NCBI GenBank assembly: GCA_947172415.1
Contig: OX359189.1
Location: forward strand, 8,570,501 to 8,634,500
Length of the DNA: 64,000 nucleotides
Direction of reading: 5' to 3'
From: Chondrosia reniformis
Lineage: Eukaryota > Porifera > Demospongiae > Chondrillida > Chondrillidae
Part shown: piece after piece, positions 23,601 through 32,600 of the stretch
Numbering within the stretch: position 1 is the stretch's first letter
Layout: the number at the start of each line of letters is the position of its first letter
Notes under the pieces: model-generated
Database searches by the model: none
Told to the model about the DNA's origin: nothing
Seen by the model: only the letters and a program-made list of their open reading frames with translations
Translations under genes and position numbers: made by a program

Positions 23601-26600
23601 TATAACAACAACATACGTACCTATGTACGACATCTATACATAAATTTGGAAGGCATATCACATCTGCAGTTTGTCCAACATCAATTTACTGATATACGTA
23701 TATAGCTGACAAATTAATATTAGTGTATGTACAATAAAACCTGTACATTCTCATTTAAAACACACCATAATATCAATTAACAAGGTAGTGCCAGGATATA
23801 TGGGAAGTGAAATGAGATCACATCAACTGTACCTCTAGACACTCATAAAGTAGGCAGATGAACCATCCAAAAGACAGTTTCAACATACATAGCAATACAT
23901 AAGAAATACCCATCATATGTACATACTAAAATTAAAGCACATACAGGGACTTCCTCTACTTTTTTGTGGCTGCAATGCAGATATTTTTCAGAGTCTCTGA
24001 ATTGATAATTTCCATAGCCCTATAAAGAAATGTAGGTATTGCCTGAAGTCAAGCTGGAGATATATTTGCAGTAAACCAGTCTTATAGTACAAAAATTCAT
24101 TGGCTCTGTACACATGCAAACAATGTATTATAAATAGTTACGTACGTACTGTAATACAGTATACATGATATACAGATACGTAGATGGAGAAATATACACC
24201 AAGACTAATCACAGGGTACACAACAACTTCATGCATACATATGTACGTATGTATCTTTAACAAATATGCAAAAATGATTAAAAACCAACTTGCTGTCTGT
24301 CAGGATCTTCATTGCTTTCAAGGGCATTAGCTGAAGAAACCTATAATTCAATATAAGTATGAAGATAATAATAAATAATAAATATAATTAATACATCTAT
24401 TATTACTCACAGGCACTAGATGATTTTCATTTTCTTCAGCTGGTTCTGAAAGTAAAGCCTAAATAAAGTGTATTATGTATACAGTGAAGTCTCATTACAA
24501 TGAACACGCTTAAAACAATTTTCTGTTATTACGAAGGATTCTCTAAGTCCTAATCTCGAGTATATGTGTATCACGTGTATCGGTTAACGTTATAACAAAT
24601 TTGTATAGTGAATTTTCGTTTATAATGAACAAGAAAGTTGCAACCACGTCAGCATTTTGTGACATTACAGCGAATTATTAGTGGGCAAAAACATCACTCT
24701 TTTAGTCTCCAGAAGAAAATTGAAATTATTTGAGCTGTGGAAAATGCACCACCAGCAAAAAGGAGATCACAGCTGAGTTTTGTATCCCTGCAAACACCCT
24801 CTCGACAATCCTCAAGAATCATACTGCTATTATGAGCAATGACGTCAAAGGAGCAGTCAATCCAAAACATGAAAATGTGAATTTCAGTTATAATGAATTT
24901 CTCTTATAAGGAATCTTTTTAGCTCCCCCCAGAGATTTGTTGTAATGAGACTCCACTGTAATTACAAGTAGCAGTCTAGAACATTATGCAATGAGGCCTT
25001 AATATAATTATCCTTTATGAATGATTAAGGAGTTATCTGCTATAATCAGTCAGTCAGTCAGTCAGTCAGTCGGTCAGTCGGTCGGTCAGTCGGTCAGTCG
25101 GTCATCAGGTTGTTAAACAGTTAATCACAAGCATTTCTTGACTCTGTAATGAAGAAAATCGATGTTTTAACAGTGCCTAAGCAGGCTAAGACCAACACAT
25201 GAATGGTATTTGTGACAATTTTGTCTTAAGTGGCGCTTCATGTTATCCAACTTTGGTTTTCTTATGACCAGTTGTACTTGCTACGTTGCCTTCAGATCAT
25301 CTACACACTTGTATATACTCTGTGATCGATGAGCACTAGCTCCTTCTTGTTAATTGTATCCACTGCTACTGCTAGATAATTCAATGAAACTGAACTCACT
25401 AATACTTCCTTCTGACTATTTTCAACAGTGGCATATTCTAGTTCCCCATTCTTTTCCTAATGAATTCATACATACATTTATACTAAATAACTTCAAACAC
25501 CTCATCATATTCCATTCAAGGCTAATGACACAATTTTCTATTAAAATTGGACTACATAGTTTTTTGGTTTATGTAAACCAAAATACCTAAGGCCTGTGTA
25601 GCTGCTGTATATATTGAAACTGCATGGTGCCAGATTACACCATTCAATGGCAACATAACCTTAACCATCTAAGACACCACCAACTTTGCAAATGTATAAC
25701 AACAATATACATATATACAGTGGAGCACGGATATAACGAGCTTCAAATTGCAGTAAATTTATTTCGTTATAACCGAATTTCGTTATAAAAAAAGATACAT
25801 TTTCAGGCACGCATCGTATCCATACTCGTCACGGTAAATTATAGATTATATATAATTATAGATCAACTTCAGCAGAACGAAGAATAGCGTATACTTAAGG
25901 TGTTAAGGTATTAGTTATTACTTGACCGCCAAAATAACATCGAATTCATTATAATGTTCGTACCCGCTATGCGTATACACTTCATTCACAAAAACCTAAC
26001 ACGTCCAGGATCAAAACACCAGACCAGGAAAGCTTCGTTATAAACGAATTTTTTACAAGATTCGCCCCTAAAATTTCGTTATAAACCGAAGGTTTTATGT
26101 GTTTAAAACCGTTTTTTCAAAACCTTTCGTTACAACCGAAATTTCGTTAAATCCGTGTTCGTTATAAACGTGTTCCACTGTATGTACCTACATCTACAAG
26201 AATTTGGAAGGCAAAATAACATCGAATTCATTATAACACTGGTGAACACCTATTAGAGTAATGCCTTCGTTCAACCAGATTTTCATAATAAAGGGTTTCA
26301 CTTAAGCAGTAACAATCTCCAAATTTTTTATTACAGTGCAGGCCTCTATTATAAAATATACAATGGAACTTCTTAAAACAATAAGGTAGCTACCCAAATC
26401 TTAAAAAATAGCCATTAAATTAACTTACCTACAATTAGCATGGCATAATAATGTATGATATTGTTAACAAATAGGGCTATGCAAATATTTGGTATACACA
26501 GACAATCTAGAACACCATATTCCAAAAAATTATGGTTATATATCATGTACAAGAGTTGTGCATTTATTACCAAATATGACAACATAACTTACATGTACAT

Positions 26601-29600
26601 ACTGGTTGCTATGCTCTTCCTCTGGGCGTTTTGGCTTGTCCTATATATCATGTGAACCATTTCTTGAACATATATACACAGTGATTACGTATTTCAGTAT
26701 GACATACGTATACGTACGTATATGTCACTGTACAGGGGCTTACATCCTTTGTTTCACTGTGACAGTCACTTTCTGGTTGACACTTTTGGTTCTTCTTATA
26801 GCATACAATTATAAGAACTGTAGTTACAGTCAATAGGAGCACAACAGCAACAACACATCCAACAGCTATTCCAATAATGAGACCTATGTTGGCACTCTCA
26901 GGTGGGATAACTGAATATACAGTAAGTAAAGAGAATACAAACATAATTAATATGTATGGAGTAAAGTATTATACTTGTTATTCATACTAATATCTAGTAT
27001 CTAAAACAGTATATTCCAAAAACTAAAGTAAAGGAATAAAAGCATGTACTAACCAGTTAATGGATATTGAATTTCTATTGGATCACTCTCTTCCACTCCT
27101 CCTGTTATTAAGTGTATTGAACATGAAACCTCATCTCCATCATCAACTGCCATATTAACAGTCTGAAAGGGGTCAGTGTTAATTATGATCACTTCACCAG
27201 TCACATCAATGCCATTCCTCTTCCAGTATATTTGGGGAGGATCAGAATAGATTGCATCCTCGAGCTCACTGTTGTTGTAATTGCAAGTCAGAATGGCAGT
27301 ATTTTTGTCAAATGACACTGTTACAATGACTCTCTCTAATTAAGAAAGGACATGCAGATACAGTATAATAGAGAGAGCTAAAAATGACCCATAAGCACTA
27401 ATAGATATCGATATATTTGTGTACACAGAGTGTATCACTAACCAAAAGTTGTCAACTTCATGCTTGAAGGAGTGGAGCTTTTAGTTCCATCAAGAAAAAT
27501 CTCCACTCGGTAAGTTGTGTTTGGATCCAATTCATAAAACATGAATTCTGTTTCATCAGTTGTATTGTTAAAGATAACGTCATTATCGCTTGCTCTTGTA
27601 CACCTACATCTATATGTGGTATCTGGAAAGCAAGCTACTGTAGTCCAATTACAAAAGATTAATGTGCTTCCTATCCAGTCGAGAGGAGGCATTAGAATGG
27701 GCTTCTCTGATGTATATACAGGGAAAGATAAGAACATCATTATAAATCTAGAAATAAACATATTCACTATACCCTCTCTCCTCTATTAACCTTGTCCAAA
27801 AGGAGACAATAACAAAGTTTTGAATTCTGCCAGCAGGTTTAGGTCAGTGGGTCAGTTAAGATGGTAATCTGTATATTAGTGGAGGTTAATTATATAAATG
27901 TCTGGTATTTTAACAAATGGTTCACAAATCCATGTCATCAACTGTTTTATTTTATAATGATTGTCTTATTTGACGGTATCTTTTGAAAGGGTCATCTTTC
28001 GACTTTTAGAGTGTCTAAAGACTCAGTTTTTCTTAATTGCTTCTTCTTGCTGTCAAACGTTTCGACCCTGAAGTCTTCAAAAGATATATAAGTTCGACGC
28101 AGTTAGAAGGAATCCTTACTCTATTATGTGACGGTTTTATACTTCCTAGCTGTCCTGTATCTTATAAGTAGTAATGCAGTGGTTGTAGGCTAACAACATT
28201 ATTAGAGACATCCAAATCTAGAGAACCAGACAGCTACAAGCCACTAGAGGAACAGAGTGTTTTACCTTGAAATACTTTTTCTATATGTACTTGTCGCTGT
28301 TGCAAGCACTGGCATTCCTACTTCTACCTTAATTTTTAAATGTTTTTATTTATTATAACTTTCCTATACTTGAAATTCTGGTTCAAACTACACATACTGT
28401 ATGCAGCCTCAAACCTTCAACTGGAAACTTGTAAAATATAACCTTTCAAAATTCATACATATCACATTGACTTTCCACATATAAGAAGTGAGAATGCATT
28501 GAGGCTGCTTATTCACATTGGTTCTATATGAAAGGTAATATAATATTATTATTATCAAATCTCTATCAGTTCCTATCAAGTGCTGATATACCATAACATA
28601 TATAGACATCTTGATAACCTCAAAACATTATTTATACTACCTCACATAGAACATGTGTCCAGTATTGCTATATACATACGTACTGTAACTGTATATATAG
28701 TGTGTACACACACTACAACTACAATGTGGTACTATACCAGGTATATATACATGAATTGGTTACAATTTGAGCATCAGCAACACTTATTACAAATACTGGT
28801 TGTATGCCTTCCTCCTCATTTATTACTGAAGAAGACCTACGGGTCGAAACGTCCTAATACTTGATTAATAATAAGTGTTGCTGATGCTCAAATTGTAACC
28901 AATTCATTATGAACACAACAAGTACTCCTTATTACGTACTTCATTACATGTACGTATTTAGTGTCACTATTATCAATGTTTTGACTTACTCTTAAATAAC
29001 CAACCAAGATGCAGTGAACATACAAAAGTATGTCAGATACACATGGGAGATGAAGGCTTCTAATGACTAGTCCTGTCTCACTGTTAAGTTCCTATTTGTA
29101 TAATTACCATACTTTAAATATTGTAGTGTGTTTTATTAAACCTATTTTCATGAATAAGTGGTGACATATTACTGTATTTTCACAAATTAACACACTATAC
29201 TACACTGATATACAGTCTGTCAGGCTTCTACACACAGTATGCATAATTAAATCACATTATGAAGCATATTACAGTGAAGGTGAGTGAGTGAGGAGGAAGA
29301 CACTGGATGGACTCGGATAAACATTACTTATACAAGTATTCATGAACAAAACAAGATGAAGGAAAAACTGAAGTGTTTCACTTCTATTGTTCATGAATTG
29401 TCACTGTTTATAAAGGTGAATAGTTAGGAATGGAAATAGTGAATATTATACACATTGTTAGTTCAGTGTATACGTACAACCTGTCAATTAGAGAGTTGTG
29501 CTAGTGGATAGGACATACAGCATACACTGATTAAATACCAAGAGATCCAGCATGATGTAGTAGTGACTACCTGAACAATCCTTAGGACTAGCAGAATGCC

Positions 29601-32600
29601 AATTTAACTAAAACTTTAGTAATGTACATAAGTGTGATACTTGAATCTAAAGAAATGGCGTACTTTTTCATGTGTGAAGATCTCAGAAACCATACAAAAT
29701 GATATTGTCCTACATGAATGGGGTAACATGACCCCACACTGACTAAACTGGCTGTACTCTGACTTAAAGATTTGGTGCACACTGCATGTATAAAAGGTAT
29801 ATGGTGCAAGATGGATAGTCATTTCAATACATTTCATTCTTACTATACCACAAATAAGATTTACATAATACAGGCTACGTACTTGGATGGTTTGGCTTAA
29901 TTTATTATCCTTCCTACAACTTGTACAGTACATTTACACATGATACTTTAACCTATGCGCGTAGTTTAGTATGTACAGATGTAATGATTACTTAAAAAGC
30001 TAACATTTAACATACACATTTATGTTAAAAGAAGATCACATAAAACTATAATTTTGTGAAAAAATGTACAATTGAATTAGTACCATTATAGTAATAATAT
30101 AGTACCATTAAGGGGGAAAATATGTATTATTCAGTTATTTGATGTTTCAGATTGACATTCTAACAATTAGCCTCCTTCACATACGTACTACTTACTATAT
30201 GATTGCATAACAGTACATGTAGGTATACGTACATACTAATAATCTGTAACTGTAAGGAAACTCTATATAAAACAAGGCATTGATAACTTACATCAAGGGA
30301 GCATCAAATAGACTTTTGTTAAATTTAAAATGGCTAGACTGTCGTCAAAGAGAACTAAATGTCACACTGAAGTATTGCTATAAGTAACACCTCTTGGGAT
30401 GATAATGGTTAATTAATAGCTTTACTAGAGAACAATAAAAATTTTCTACAAAAATAGTAAAGATGTAGGGATGGCACAAAAAGCAGTGAAACAAGAAAGG
30501 GATGTTACACAGTGAAGCATTAGCTATATATGCATGAATCATACAACACCCTTGCTTGTAGGATTCATGCATAGCTAATGCTTCACTGTGTAACATCCCT
30601 TTCTTGTTTCTCTGCTTTTTGTGCCATCCCTACATCTTTACTATTTTTGTAGAAAATTTTTATTGTTCTCTAGTTTCTGTACTTTTTATGGAGCATAAGC
30701 TAGGAATTCGTGTATTTTAAACCACTTTGGTTTTGCAATCTTCGACTGATATGACGTCATTAAAATGGCGAATTTATTGAGGTCTTGACTCTGGGGCCAT
30801 GAAAACTGTCATACTCAATAATAGCGTTATCGCTCTCGCTTCTACAAAAGAATACAGCTCGGAAAATTTAGAGTATTTTCGCTTAAGAAGTAGTCCGAAG
30901 GCTTATTTCGTTTTTTAGTTACAGCGGGCGAAGAAGATGAAGAAGAAGATGAAGAAGAAGAAAACGAAAATGGGAGATTTCAGTGTTCGTTCATTTGCCA
31001 ACGATACACGGTCGCTTGCCTTCAAGGCCAATTTATAGCATGGCTGTTCTATATTTAACTCTACATAGTCTCGTTTCGGCGATTTTCAGCCTAATTCGGA
31101 ATTTCGCTCCTATACCAATGTATGGGGAAAACGAAACAACCAGTACCATCCCTACATAGAGAGTACTACCGTACTCTCTGATAATAGTTGGACAGGATCA
31201 AATCTCAGGTATTATATGGCATGAAACCTATTCAAAATCTCTTGATCAAAAGGTGCTCAAGTAGATTAATTTCACTGGTTTCAAGTTTTTAACAGCCCCT
31301 TTTCACGTACTTTCATAACTTTTGAAATCTGGCAGTTCAAAGAGTTTCAAATACATACGTAGATAGATATCATGCAATCTGAAACCTGACATTTGATCCT
31401 GTGTTGTTAGCAATCACTGAAATTTATGGTTGCAATGGGATTTCTGAAATGAGTTGCTCAACCAGTGAAAGTAATAAAACTTCCAAACAATGTGGCTTTA
31501 AAGGAAGCTATCTGATTGTGTCAAATTAAAGGAACTGAAAGAGCAGTCAGTGAAGTTCAAGCTACCAACTGTACGTACAGTAGATGGGTCAAGATAGATA
31601 GATCAAGGTCACTCGGTATATCTCTCTACAGTGGTTATTCACATAATACATAAAATAAAGAGGTGAGAATGTATCAAGGCTGCTGATTCACATTTATATA
31701 TCCTAAACTTAATATATCATCAAATCTCCGTCAGTTCCTATGAAGTGCTGTTATACCATAACATATATAGACATCTTGATAACCTCAACACATATTATAT
31801 ACTACCTCACATAGAACACCTGTAGACATGTGTCCAATATTGCTATATACATACGTACTGTAACTGTATACGTATGTACTGTGTACACACACTACAGCTA
31901 CTATGTGGTACTATACCAGGTATATACATATACGTACACTTCATTACATGATTTGGTTACAATTTGAGCATCAGCAACACTTATTACAAATACTGGTTGT
32001 ATGCCTTCCTCCTCATTTATTGCTGAGGAAGACCTACAGGTTGAAACGTCCTAATACTTTGATTAATAATAAGTGTTGCTGATGCTCAAATTGTAACCAA
32101 TTCATTATGAACACAACAAGTACTCCTTATTACTTCACTTTATTACATGTATGTATTTGTTGTCACTATTATCAATGTTTTGATTTACTCTTAAATAACT
32201 AACCAAGATGCAGTGAACATACAAAAGTATGTCAGATACACATGGGAGATGAAGGCTTCTAATGACTAGTCCTATCTCACTGTTAATATGTCACCACTTA
32301 TTCATGAAAATAGGATTAATAAAACACATTACAATTTAAGTATGGTAACAGGTGCATGACCTTTATAGTCAATAATGGTACCAGCGCCCTAAATTGAATC
32401 CTTATAGGCTGAAGGTCACCTTTACATTTAACAAACGGAACTATATACACTTTCACAAAATTACACGCTACTACACTGATATACGGTCTGTTAGGCTTCT
32501 AAACACAGTGTATGAAGCATATTACAGTGAAGGTGAGTGAGGAGGACACCGGATGGACTTGGGTAAACATTACTTATACAAGTAGATACGTATGAACAAA

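Larger units (their letters stand above)
28500..29800. repeat. Local duplication partner of 31670-33060
   Basis: Shares long blocks with 31670-33060 (for example ACCATAACATATATAGACAT and CATGGGAGATGAAGGCTTCT). The part from 29023 also matches the left edge of the window (1-800), so this block exists three times. No exons recognised in it. Confidence 0.8.

Noticed and set aside
28056..28082. Fifth hammerhead core (minus strand)
   Set aside because: Starts TTGAAGA rather than CUGANGA and its stem II is irregular; kept only as a degraded relative.
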